In this document: positions 1 through 7,405 of the stretch, piece after piece | Layout of the letters: each line of letters opens with the position of its first letter | Position numbering within the stretch: position 1 is the first letter of the stretch | DNA from: JBBRYB01 sp038238115 | GTDB taxonomy: Bacteria > Actinomycetota > Actinomycetes > Propionibacteriales > Nocardioidaceae | Length of the DNA: 64,000 nt | Direction of reading: 5' to 3' | NCBI GenBank assembly: GCA_038238115.1 | Contig: JBBRYB010000005.1 | Span: 1-64,000, forward strand | Made by a program: the position numbers and the translations under genes | Notes under the pieces: generated by a model | What the model saw: only the letters and a program-made list of their open reading frames with translations | What the model was told of the DNA's origin: nothing | The model's database searches: none

Positions 1-1
1 C

Positions 2-115
2 GCTACCAACCGCTTCAAAGGGTCAAGCAGTTGCCCAAACCCTTGGCACTCATGGACGCTCAACAACGGCGACGAACCCCACACGACCAAAACGATGTAC
101 CGACGACTGGTATAG
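2..115 (+). CDS. C-terminal end of an unidentified protein (cut by window start)
   Basis: An open frame enters from the left edge and stops at TAG 113-115. It gives 37 residues ending in CPNPWHSWTLNNGDEPHTTK and then TMYRRLV. The mix of Trp, Cys, Asn and His looks like the end of a secreted or enzymatic protein rather than a shadow frame, but no family can be named. Codon third positions are less GC-rich than elsewhere in the window, which could mean transferred DNA. The call rests on composition only. Confidence 0.35.
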   Translation, partial: ATNRFKGSSSCPNPWHSWTLNNGDEPHTTKTMYRRLV

Positions 116-303
116 CGGCGCTTGCACGTGCCCGTCAAGGGCCTTGCCGCTGACTGCTGTCCCCCGGAGACACATCATTGTTCCGTAAGCGCATCGTGCA
201 ACAGAGCTCTAAGGGATGTCGCGAGCCGGCATTGCTAGCCCGCCAGCTCGCTGGTGACGTCCGATTGGGGTTCCTCATCCGGGCGGCTGAGGAACTCCGG
301 TGG

Positions 304-984
304 TCAGCGTTCGATCGCGAGAAATCGGCGCAATGCGTCGGCGCCCGAGACGGCGACCTCTCCGTCCGGTCGCACGTAGGTAGAGGGCGTGACCAGCACG
401 CGCTGCTCGTCGACCCCGACCTTGCCCGCTGTCGTGTGCTGCACGATCCGGCGCCGGCCGTCCTCGACGTAACCCGTCTTGCGGCTCACTGCCGCCGAGG
501 CGTGGTTGCCGACGATGTAACCCGACCCGCACTCGAGAGCGCCGAGCTCGTCGAAGGCGAACCCGACCACGAGTTGCCGCATCAGGGTGCCGGTGCCTTG
601 TCCCTGGTGCGGCAGGCCGAGCCAGGACCCGGTCGCGACATGGCGGGTCTGCACGAAGTCTCGGGTGTGAAGATCCTGCATGCCGACGAGCTCGCCGTCT
701 CGGCGCACGGTCAGCGCCAGGCGCCAGTCGTCGGCTGCGAACTGGGCTCGCTGCGTCCACCACCAAGCCAGCGAGGTCGTGGGGAATCCTGCGGGTGATC
801 CTGGGGCGAATGGCTGATGATGCCAGTCCTGGAGGAAGGGCATGGGCTGGTCCGGAGCCTGAATGCCGCCTCGGACCAGCTCCACGAGTTCAGGGAGGTC
901 GTCGTCACGCAGGACTCGGAGCTGGACGGGACCGCTGGCGATGAGTAGTCCGAACGGGGGAAAGATGTCCTCGAGCGTGAGCAT
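304..984 (-). CDS. GNAT family N-acetyltransferase (RimJ/RimL-like)
   Basis: Predicted acetyl-CoA-dependent N-acetyltransferase of 226 residues; the substrate is unknown. Features of the RimJ/RimL type are the early LRVLRDDD strand, a central block (WLGLPHQGQGTGTLMRQLV) that fits the acetyl-CoA pyrophosphate-binding loop, and the later GNHASAAVSRKTGY motif where the Asn and Tyr of this family sit. The frame is open to 1104, but the ATG at 984 is preferred because AGGAGGAGAGG lies just upstream and the protein then begins in the usual place. It stands alone between two gene-poor stretches. Confidence 0.85.
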   Translation of the reverse strand: MLTLEDIFPPFGLLIASGPVQLRVLRDDDLPELVELVRGGIQAPDQPMPFLQDWHHQPFAPGSPAGFPTTSLAWWWTQRAQFAADDWRLALTVRRDGELVGMQDLHTRDFVQTRHVATGSWLGLPHQGQGTGTLMRQLVVGFAFDELGALECGSGYIVGNHASAAVSRKTGYVEDGRRRIVQHTTAGKVGVDEQRVLVTPSTYVRPDGEVAVSGADALRRFLAIER

Positions 985-1660
985 GCTTGATCCTCTCCTC
1001 CTGCGAGCTTCTGGTGACAGCGACTTTCGCCGGCTCGGGCGTGTCGAGTGGGGAACGGTCGGTCCGGATGTGCGGGCGGCACTCCCCGATCCCGTGCTGG
1101 TCACGCTCAGCGGGACGATCGTCGCGCGGGACGCGCGCAGGGCCGCACCTGGCGCCTCGCTTGAGCCGGTCGTTCCGCACCTTCACGTGTCGTGTGTCTC
1201 CAATTGGAGACACACCGCTACCTACCTCGGAACGACAAGCCCGCGAGCTGTCCGGCCTTGACGCCGAGACGTCTCGCGACCACGCCGCGGCCAAAGACGG
1301 TACGCGCGATGTCGCCCATGGGCCACAAACCGCTACCTGAGCGTGAGGCAGCCCGCCGTCTGGGTGCGGACGTGTCGTGGACTCGTGGGCGATGTTGTCG
1401 GGCTGGGTGTGGTCCTGAGCGCACCACGACGGGCACGGGGCTACCGTTTCGGTGGTCCTGGTGTGTGCCTTTCGTCGAGGGGTGAAACTCGCCCGATAAC
1501 GGGGTGCACAACGCTCGACGTGACACGGTGTTTCCGCAGGTCAGCACACAACGCTTAGCGGTACGCACCCCAAGATGCCGGGCGAGCCGGCGAGGGTCCA
1601 ACCGAGCCGAAAGAACCCTCGCAACTGGGAAGTTGGCGAAGATTGAGACTTCGGGAAGCG
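985..1660. other. Gene-poor stretch with a perfect 24-base palindrome
   Basis: No frame here has convincing coding character. It contains the promoter side of the GNAT gene, a perfect palindrome at 1192-1215, and the repeated word CACAACGCT near 1507 and 1546. It may be decayed DNA. Confidence 0.5.
1192..1215. repeat. Perfect 24-base palindrome
   Basis: Two 12-base arms, GTGTGTCTCCAA and TTGGAGACACAC, meet with no spacer. The half-word GGAGACACA also occurs at 166-174 in the same orientation, so the GNAT gene lies between two copies of it. It could be an operator, or abutted ends of a lost insertion element. Confidence 0.6.
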
Positions 1661-1822
1661 CTAGTCCTGCGGGTCGTGCATGTCAGGTCGGTGATCGCTA
1701 CTGCCCAGGCGCTTCTTCTTGCCGCAGTATTCGCACTGGTGGTAAGCCCCCCAGTTGTCACCCTGTAGGGCACCCCACCTATGGAGCCCCACTTTGCAGC
1801 GAACGTCTTGCAGTATGCCCAT
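1661..1822 (-). CDS. Small CxxC zinc-ribbon-like protein
   Basis: A 53-residue protein with the pattern RCKVGLHRWGALQ followed by CEYCGKKKR. A Cys-x-x-x-His-x-Trp segment followed by a CxxCGK pair is the shape of short actinobacterial proteins thought to bind one zinc. Their function is unknown. The start chosen is the ATG that places the first Cys near residue 9; longer starts at 1843 and 1882 are open. Upstream ribosome-binding signal is weak, so the gene is moderately supported. Confidence 0.45.
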   Translation of the reverse strand: MGILQDVRCKVGLHRWGALQGDNWGAYHQCEYCGKKKRLGSSDHRPDMHDPQD

Positions 1823-2000
1823 GACATGACCTGACCGATCCATGTAGACCCGGTAGTGACAAGCTAATCCGCTGTGTGACACGCTGCAAGGCTTGCAGTG
1901 TGGACACGGATGACCCGGCTACGTCACAAGTCTCGGGCGGCGTCTGTTCGGCACCAGCACGGACCTACCGAACATGTCACCCCGGTGCTGGTGGAGCTGT

Positions 2001-2205
2001 TCACAAAAGCTTCAGCATGGCCAGACGGTACTCCCGCTCTGACCGTCTGGCACCTCGCTCAGGCGTGCAGGGGAGCGCCTCGACTGCCTCGTGCATCTCC
2101 TGCAGCATCGCGGCCATGTGCTCGAATGCCGGCCGACCCCACACGGCGGCCTGTCGTTGCTCGAGTTCGTCGAAGGCCCGTCGGCTGCTCCTGGTCCGGC
2201 CCGCG
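2001..2205 (-). pseudogene. Possible gene fragment, unknown family
   Basis: Immediately downstream of the next gene, the minus strand reads RRAFDELEQRQAAVWGRPAF, then EHMAAMLQEMHEAVEALP and on to EYRLAMLKLL before TGA at 2001-2003. Codon third positions are mostly G or C and the peptide is strongly helical, which suggests real coding sequence. No start codon with a ribosome site is present in this frame, so it looks like the tail of a broken gene or a frameshifted extension of the neighbour. Family unknown. Confidence 0.35.
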
Positions 2206-2736
2206 TCACATGCCTGTGACGCCCTGGCCGGTGCCGGCCTCGGCGTCGAGATCTTCGTGCTCGACCAGATGGAGAACGGGTACGCCGAGCCTGCGGCGCG
2301 CCTTCGATGTCCAGTCCAGGTGGAGGAACTCCTGCACGACGTGAGGACGGGTCATCACGATGACCTCGTTAGCTCCCACATAGGCCACGACCCGGTCGAG
2401 TGACTCGATGGGGTCGTCGGAGCTGAACTCGCCGGTGGCAGCGTGTCCCAGCGCCTCGATGGCGGAAACGCTGAGCGTCACCGCCGTCTGGGCTCGGGCG
2501 TCGATGTCGTGTTGGGCTTCTTGCATCTCGCCGTCGGACACCATCACCGGCGGAGCGGCCAGCGTCTCGCTGGCTGCCAACGAGCCGAGCGTCGCCTCCA
2601 CGCGGACCTGAGCGTTGTCGCAGGGAATCAACACGTGGTAGTGCCGGGGCTCCTCGATCCCGTCGTGCAACGAGACGACTTCGGCCGCGTCGTTCGTCGA
2701 CATGGCCTGCTCGGCGAGGACGATCACGTCGTACAT
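2206..2736 (-). CDS. Conserved hypothetical protein, possibly UspA-like fold
   Basis: A 176-residue soluble protein beginning MYDVIVLAEQAMSTNDA. It alternates beta strands and helices (VIVLAE, YHVLIPCDN, RVVAYVGANEVIVMTRPH), with a middle acidic/helical section. The layout recalls small nucleotide-binding or universal-stress-like proteins, but no diagnostic motif is visible, so the function is open. AAGGAGCGCC sits before the ATG, supporting the start. It is a single-gene unit between a possible fragment and the DNA ligase gene. Confidence 0.7.
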   Translation of the reverse strand: MYDVIVLAEQAMSTNDAAEVVSLHDGIEEPRHYHVLIPCDNAQVRVEATLGSLAASETLAAPPVMVSDGEMQEAQHDIDARAQTAVTLSVSAIEALGHAATGEFSSDDPIESLDRVVAYVGANEVIVMTRPHVVQEFLHLDWTSKARRRLGVPVLHLVEHEDLDAEAGTGQGVTGM

Positions 2737-2803
2737 GGTGGCGCTCCTTCGACGGTGCCTTCCATCATGCCCCCAACCGCATGGCGAGAGGTATCCCAGT
2801 GCC

Positions 2804-3892
2804 CTACCAGGATCCGGAGAGGATGCTGTCCAGGTCGTAGCTCACCGGCTCCTCGAGCTGCTCGTACGTGCAGGACCGGGGCGTGCGGTCCGGCCGCCAA
2901 CGCTTGAACTGGGTGGTATGGCGGAACCTGCTGCCTTCCATGTGGTCATAGCCGACCTCCGCGACGAGCACCGGGTCCAGCGGGATCCAGGACAGGTCCT
3001 TCCCCGCGTTCCACCGCGACTGGGCTCCCGGCATCCGTTCACCGGCCTGGGCCGTGGCCCACTCCGACCAGGGATGGGCGGCCGGTTCGATCACGAGCGG
3101 TTCGAGCTCCGTCACCAGCTCGGCCCGCCGCGGGGCAGGGAACGCCGCCGAGACGCCCACATGCTGCAACCGGCCGGCGTCGTCGTACAGACCCAGCAGT
3201 AGCGAGCCGAGCAGCGGCTGCTCGGGCTTGGACGTCTTATGGAGCCGGTAGCCGGCGACGACGACGTCGGCCGTCCGGACGTGCTTCACCTTGATCATCG
3301 ACCGGCCGCCAGGCTGGTATGCGGCGTCGAGCGGCTTCGCGACGACCCCGTCGAGACCGGCGCCCTCGAACGTGGCGAACCACTCCTCGGCGGTCGAAAC
3401 CTCGTACGCCGCGGGGGTCAGGTGAACCGGGGGAACCGCGTCAGACAGCGCCGCCTCGAGTCGCCAACGGCGCTCGCCTTGAGGCGTCTCGAGCAAGGAC
3501 ATGTCGTCAACGGCCAGCAGATCGAACGCCACGAACGAGGCGGGCGTCTCGTTCGCCAGCTTGCGCACCCGCGAGTCGGCGGGATGGATGCGCTCGAGGA
3601 GCCGCTCGAACTCGAGCCGGCCGTCGATCGCGACGATGATCTCACCGTCGACGACGCAGCGTCGCGGCAGCGACCGCTTGGCCGCCTCGACGACCTCGGG
3701 GAAGTAGCGCGTCATGGGCCGCTCGTTGCGGCTGCCGAGCTCCACCTCGTCGCCATCGCGGAAGACGATGCAGCGGAAACCGTCCCACTTCGGCTCGTAG
3801 AGCAGCCCGTCGGGGAACGCTTCGAGCGTCGGCAGGGACTTAGCCGCCTTGGCCAGCATGGGGGAGATCGGGGGCATCACTGGGAGGTCCAT
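2804..3892 (-). CDS. ligC: ATP-dependent DNA ligase, LigC type
   Basis: Joins nicked DNA using ATP. The adenylation domain fills residues 1-200: motif I EPKWDGFR has the nucleotidyl-lysine K35, followed by motif III-like VVDGEIIV and SFVAFDLLAV, motif IV GLDGVVAKP and motif V MIKVKH. The OB-fold part follows from about 210. No primase or nuclease domain is fused, so it matches the stand-alone LigC ligases of actinobacteria, which act in backup repair rather than as the main end-joining LigD. It lies 3 bases downstream of the pyrimidine reductase gene and is probably co-transcribed with it. Confidence 0.9.
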   Translation of the reverse strand: MDLPVMPPISPMLAKAAKSLPTLEAFPDGLLYEPKWDGFRCIVFRDGDEVELGSRNERPMTRYFPEVVEAAKRSLPRRCVVDGEIIVAIDGRLEFERLLERIHPADSRVRKLANETPASFVAFDLLAVDDMSLLETPQGERRWRLEAALSDAVPPVHLTPAAYEVSTAEEWFATFEGAGLDGVVAKPLDAAYQPGGRSMIKVKHVRTADVVVAGYRLHKTSKPEQPLLGSLLLGLYDDAGRLQHVGVSAAFPAPRRAELVTELEPLVIEPAAHPWSEWATAQAGERMPGAQSRWNAGKDLSWIPLDPVLVAEVGYDHMEGSRFRHTTQFKRWRPDRTPRSCTYEQLEEPVSYDLDSILSGSW

Positions 3893-3895
3893 GGC

Positions 3896-4630
3896 TCAGT
3901 CGACTTTCGTGTAGCGGGCGAACAGCATGCCGTCCGCCTCGAGCAGGTGGCGAAGCTGCATCTGCCTTGCCGGCTGGATTGCTGCTCCGTGCGTGATGCG
4001 CAGCCGGTCCCCGGCGGTGAGCAGCGGGGTGAGGGTGAGGCAGAGCTCGTCGAGGCAGCACGAGGCGACGAGCTCACGCATGATGCGGGGACCGCCTTCG
4101 CAGAGCATGCGCTGGTATCCCTGGCCGGCAAGCACCTCGAGCGCCACCGCGAAGTCGACGTCGAGCTCGCCGGCGACGATCACTGGCGCATGCTCGGCGA
4201 TCCGACTGCGAAGGTGGCTCGGCGCCGCCTGGGTGGTGAGCACGATCGTCGGCGCCCGGCCGCCGGCAAGCAGCTGCGGGTCGAGTTCCAGCGAACGCGA
4301 CACGATAGCGATCGGAGGGAGTGGGGCGAGCCCCTGGGCAGTTCTGATCGCCGTACGCGCCTCGCTCGGCTGGACGGGCTGGTAACCCTCGGCGCGCGCT
4401 GTCCCGGCGCCGACGATGATGACGTCGCACAGCGAGCGGAGCAGACCGACCAGGCGCCTGTCGGCCCTGCTGGACAAAGTGCCGGACTTGTTGTCGTCAC
4501 CCTGGGCAGCTCCGTCGAGCGTGCTGACGAAGTTGGCGCGAACCCAGCGGCGTTCGTGGGGGTAGGCGTAGAGCTCGGCGAGGTCGTCGTCACTGAGCTC
4601 GCTCGGCGACGTCGGGTAGAGGGACTGCAC
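3896..4630 (-). CDS. Pyrimidine reductase family protein (RibD C-terminal domain)
   Basis: A 244-residue RibD-C/dihydrofolate-reductase-fold protein. Family marks are RWVRANFVSTLDGAA near the N-terminus, VIIVGAGTARAEGY, an IVSRSLELDP strand and the CEGGPRIM turn that precedes the C-terminal half. Such proteins reduce a pteridine- or pyrimidine-like substrate with NADPH; the exact substrate of stand-alone actinobacterial members is not established. The frame is open to 4783, but the GTG at 4630 is chosen because GGCAGGA lies upstream and the longer version would run into the divergent ppk2 promoter. Downstream partner is ligC. Confidence 0.8.
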   Translation of the reverse strand: MQSLYPTSPSELSDDDLAELYAYPHERRWVRANFVSTLDGAAQGDDNKSGTLSSRADRRLVGLLRSLCDVIIVGAGTARAEGYQPVQPSEARTAIRTAQGLAPLPPIAIVSRSLELDPQLLAGGRAPTIVLTTQAAPSHLRSRIAEHAPVIVAGELDVDFAVALEVLAGQGYQRMLCEGGPRIMRELVASCCLDELCLTLTPLLTAGDRLRITHGAAIQPARQMQLRHLLEADGMLFARYTKVD

Positions 4631-4778
4631 GGTCCGATCCTGCCATCCGGCGGCTCTGCAAGCGTCAGCCGCCGACCATCGAGCGGTCAAGGATCTCGGC
4701 CGAGGGTCGGGTATGCGGCGCGTGGCCAGGAATTCGCGTCCGAGGTCTAGTAGGCGAGCGCCCCCGCCGCCGAGCCAG

Positions 4779-4784
4779 GACAAT
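4779..4784 (+). promoter_or_regulatory. -10 box of ppk2 (leaderless)
   Basis: GACAAT ends 6 bases before the ppk2 ATG, placing the transcript start at the start codon. Confidence 0.5.
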
Positions 4785-4790
4785 GGGCCA

Positions 4791-5630
4791 ATGACCGACC
4801 GGATAAGTACCCTGCTGAGGCTCAGGTCTGGGCACGTCGACCTGGCTGACTACGATCCCCGTGCCCATCCGGGATTCACGGGAAGCAAGCGCCAGGGCAA
4901 GCAGGCACTGCTGGACCTGGCCCCGACCCTCTCCGACCTTCAGGAGCGTCTGTTCGCCGAGTCGCGTGCCGGCGGCCAGCAAGGCATATTGCTCGTGCTC
5001 CAGGGCATGGACACGTCAGGCAAGGGCGGCGTGGTGCGTCACTGTGCTGGTCTGCTCGATCCGCAGGGCGTCGACATCACCGCGTTCAAGGCGCCGACGG
5101 CGACAGAGCTGAGGCACGACTTCCTGTGGCGGGTCGAGCGGCGTAAGCCCAAACCGGGCATGATCGGCATCTTCGACCGCAGCCACTACGAGGATGTGCT
5201 CATCGCGCGCGTGAGGGGGCTCGTCGACACTGACGAGATCGAGCGCAGGTACCTCGCCATCAACTCCTTCGAGGAGCGCCTCGCCGACAGCGGTACGACC
5301 GTCATCAAGTGCTTCTTGCACATTTCCAAGGGAAAGCAGGGGGAGCGCCTCCTCGAGCGTCTCGACGATCCGACCAAGCACTGGAAGTACAACCCGGGCG
5401 ACGTCGACGAGCGAGAGCGGTGGGACGACTACCGGCGCGCCGACCAGGCGGCGTTGGAGCGGTGCAGCACACAGGCCTCGCCGTTCTTCGTCGTGCCTAG
5501 CGACCGCAAGTGGTATCGCAACTGGGCCATCACGATGCTGCTGGTGGAGCACCTCTCGGCACTCGACCCGCAGTGGCCCGAGGCCGACTTCGACGTAGCG
5601 GTCGAGCGGGCCCGCCTCGCGCTGAGCTGA
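4791..5630 (+). CDS. ppk2: Polyphosphate kinase 2 family protein
   Basis: Transfers phosphate between polyphosphate and nucleotides. The single PPK2 domain of 279 residues carries Walker A GMDTSGKGG at 72-80 and Walker B IFDRSHYEDV at about 127-136, with the lid-like arginine-rich segment between. The length is that of one-domain PPK2 enzymes that phosphorylate ADP/AMP or GDP; which class cannot be read with certainty. ATG 4791 is chosen over the upstream open frame because a -10 hexamer ends 6 bases before it. Divergent from the reductase-ligC pair. Confidence 0.9.
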   Translation: MTDRISTLLRLRSGHVDLADYDPRAHPGFTGSKRQGKQALLDLAPTLSDLQERLFAESRAGGQQGILLVLQGMDTSGKGGVVRHCAGLLDPQGVDITAFKAPTATELRHDFLWRVERRKPKPGMIGIFDRSHYEDVLIARVRGLVDTDEIERRYLAINSFEERLADSGTTVIKCFLHISKGKQGERLLERLDDPTKHWKYNPGDVDERERWDDYRRADQAALERCSTQASPFFVVPSDRKWYRNWAITMLLVEHLSALDPQWPEADFDVAVERARLALS

Positions 5631-5706
5631 GCCGGCCTGGTTTCTCGCGATTCGGCGCCTGGACGGTCACGGTGGCGTAGGAACGCAAGCCGGTCGGGGG
5701 GAGTAC

Positions 5707-6456
5707 TCAGGTCGGTAGGTCGACGAGTCGCAGGGCGCCGACCGAGTAGCGGGCCAGGATGACGCGAGCCAGCTCGTCATGCGCTCCCAGCGGAGCCGAC
5801 ACCGCGAGCGCGCCGGCCTCGAACGCGAGCTCGGCGACCCGGTCGGGCAGCATGCCCGGAGCTATGAACAGCGAGCCCACGGCGACGTGGCGACGCCCCT
5901 GCCGCCGCCAGTCCCGCACCGCTTCACCGGCGGACGGCGGCGCCGCCGAGGCATAGGCGACGCTGGTCGGCAGGTGGTGCCGCGCGCCCCAGATCCTCGC
6001 CAGCCGAGCCACACGGGCGTTGGCGCGGGCGTCCGAAGACCCCGCGGCGGCCAGGACCAGGGCGTCCAGCTCCCGCACCCGGGCCGCCCGAAGGGACTCG
6101 CGCAGCCGCTCGTCGAGGACGGCGAGCAGGGCGGTGTCGGTACCGACCACGTCGGCTGTACGCACGCCGAGGCCCGGCGTGCGGGACGCGACCTCCTCAA
6201 CCACCCGTGGGACGTCGACTCGAGCGTGGTAGGCCGATGTCACCAGCAGCGGAACCACGACGACCTCGCTGTGACCTGCGCCGACAAGCTGGCCGACGAG
6301 AGTGTCGAGGTCGGGCTTGACATGGTCGAGAAACGCGGGCTCGATTCGAAGGTCGGGTCGCAGCCGCCTGGTCGCGGCGACGATCTCGCGGACGGTTCGG
6401 GCGGATCGTGGGTCCCGGCTGCCGTGGGCGAGCGCGACCAGCGCAGGAGCGGTCAT
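5707..6456 (-). CDS. sirB: Sirohydrochlorin chelatase (CbiX/SirB family)
   Basis: Inserts ferrous iron into sirohydrochlorin to make siroheme, the cofactor of the sulfite reductase encoded in the same operon. The 249-residue protein has two CbiX-like halves; the N-terminal ALAHGSRDPR holds the metal-binding His, and VVVVPLLVTSAYHARVDVP the second conserved His segment. The ATG overlaps the cysH stop as ATGA, so translation is coupled; the longer open frame to 6495 would need no signal of its own. A cobalt-chelatase role is the alternative, but the context favours iron. Confidence 0.88.
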   Translation of the reverse strand: MTAPALVALAHGSRDPRSARTVREIVAATRRLRPDLRIEPAFLDHVKPDLDTLVGQLVGAGHSEVVVVPLLVTSAYHARVDVPRVVEEVASRTPGLGVRTADVVGTDTALLAVLDERLRESLRAARVRELDALVLAAAGSSDARANARVARLARIWGARHHLPTSVAYASAAPPSAGEAVRDWRRQGRRHVAVGSLFIAPGMLPDRVAELAFEAGALAVSAPLGAHDELARVILARYSVGALRLVDLPT

Positions 6457-7151
6457 GAGTGGATGCCGCATTCTGTCTTGCCCGTGCCGGCCCACCGGCC
6501 GCTGCGGGCGTCGTCACCGGACGCCACCCTCCGGGTGCACGGCCAGCAGCCGATCGAGGGGTAGCCGTCGTACTGCAACGGGTTGACCAACACGTCGTGG
6601 TCGGCGATGTAGCGGTCCACATCCCGGTCGGTCCATCGGGCCAGCGGCGACACCTTGACCTTGTTGACCTTCGCGTCCCAGCCGACAACGGGCACGATCA
6701 CCCGGTCGCGCGTCTCCTCGCGGCGCAGCCCGGTCGCCCAAGCGTCGTAGCCGGCGAGCCCCTCGGCGAGCGGGCGAACCTTCCGCAGTGCGCAGCACAG
6801 GTCAGGGTCGCGCGCGAACAAGTCGGCGCCGTACTCCTCGTCCTGCTCGCGGAGGGAAATTGTCGGCGCCAGCGTGACGACGCTGACCGGCAGCGTCGCC
6901 GCCACCGCGTCACGGGTGCCGAGCGTCTCGACGAAGTGGTAGCCGGTGTCGAGGAAGACGACGTCGATGCCAGGCGCCACCCGCGAGGCCAGATGCGACA
7001 GGACGGCGTCGCTCATTGACGACGTCACGCAGAACCTGCTGCCGAACGCTTCGACAGCCCACTCGATGATCGCCTCAGCGGGAGCGAGCTCCAGCTCCGG
7101 ACCGGCGATCAATGCCATCTCGCGGAGCTCGTCGAGGCAGGACACCGTCAT
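6453..7151 (-). CDS. cysH: Adenylyl-sulfate (APS) reductase
   Basis: Reduces adenylyl sulfate to sulfite. The 232-residue protein has the PP-loop-like SSMSDAVLSHL at 44-54, and the paired Cys119-Cys120 plus Cys202-x2-Cys205 that bind a 4Fe-4S cluster in APS-type enzymes, and the C-terminal redox Cys in TECGIH. The presence of the CC and CxxC pairs argues for APS rather than PAPS as substrate. ATG 7151 follows GAGGGG and overlaps the stop of the zinc-ribbon gene (ATGA), so I reject the longer start at 7259. The electron donor is presumably thioredoxin. Confidence 0.92.
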   Translation of the reverse strand: MTVSCLDELREMALIAGPELELAPAEAIIEWAVEAFGSRFCVTSSMSDAVLSHLASRVAPGIDVVFLDTGYHFVETLGTRDAVAATLPVSVVTLAPTISLREQDEEYGADLFARDPDLCCALRKVRPLAEGLAGYDAWATGLRREETRDRVIVPVVGWDAKVNKVKVSPLARWTDRDVDRYIADHDVLVNPLQYDGYPSIGCWPCTRRVASGDDARSGRWAGTGKTECGIHS

Positions 7152-7405
7152 CTTGATCCCCTCGCTGTCGGGTGCGGGAGGGCCGACGAGGGGCGGCTCG
7201 ACGCCAGCAGTCCGACGAACTTGACCGAGAATGCCCGCAGGCACTCCCGGCACTCCCACGCACCGTGGGTCTCGCCGTGCGGGTGCAGGTCCTCGCCCGC
7301 GCAGTAGGGGCAGTGCAGAGGCAGGGCGTGGGCCGGCGACGGGTTAGTGCGCGCGGGCGCCGGGTTAGCGTGGCCGGGGTCGGAGGGGTCAGAGTGCGCG
7401 CTCAT
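7148..7405 (-). CDS. Small zinc-ribbon protein of the sulfur operon
   Basis: An 85-residue protein whose centre, CPYCAGEDLHPHGE then WECRECLRAFSVKF, forms a two-CxxC zinc ribbon; the first 28 residues are Pro/Ala/His-rich and the tail is disordered. Proteins like this sit between sulfite reductase and cysH in many actinobacteria, yet no role is established; a structural or iron-cluster-related helper of the pathway is possible. It overlaps its neighbours by 4 bases on each side (ATGA twice), so it is firmly part of the operon and made in step with both enzymes. Confidence 0.85.
   Translation of the reverse strand: MSAHSDPSDPGHANPAPARTNPSPAHALPLHCPYCAGEDLHPHGETHGAWECRECLRAFSVKFVGLLASSRPSSALPHPTARGSR

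Noticed and set aside
3239..4750. 503-codon plus-strand frame opposite ligC and the reductase
   Set aside because: It is the complement of two clear genes and has the arginine/glycine-rich composition of a shadow.
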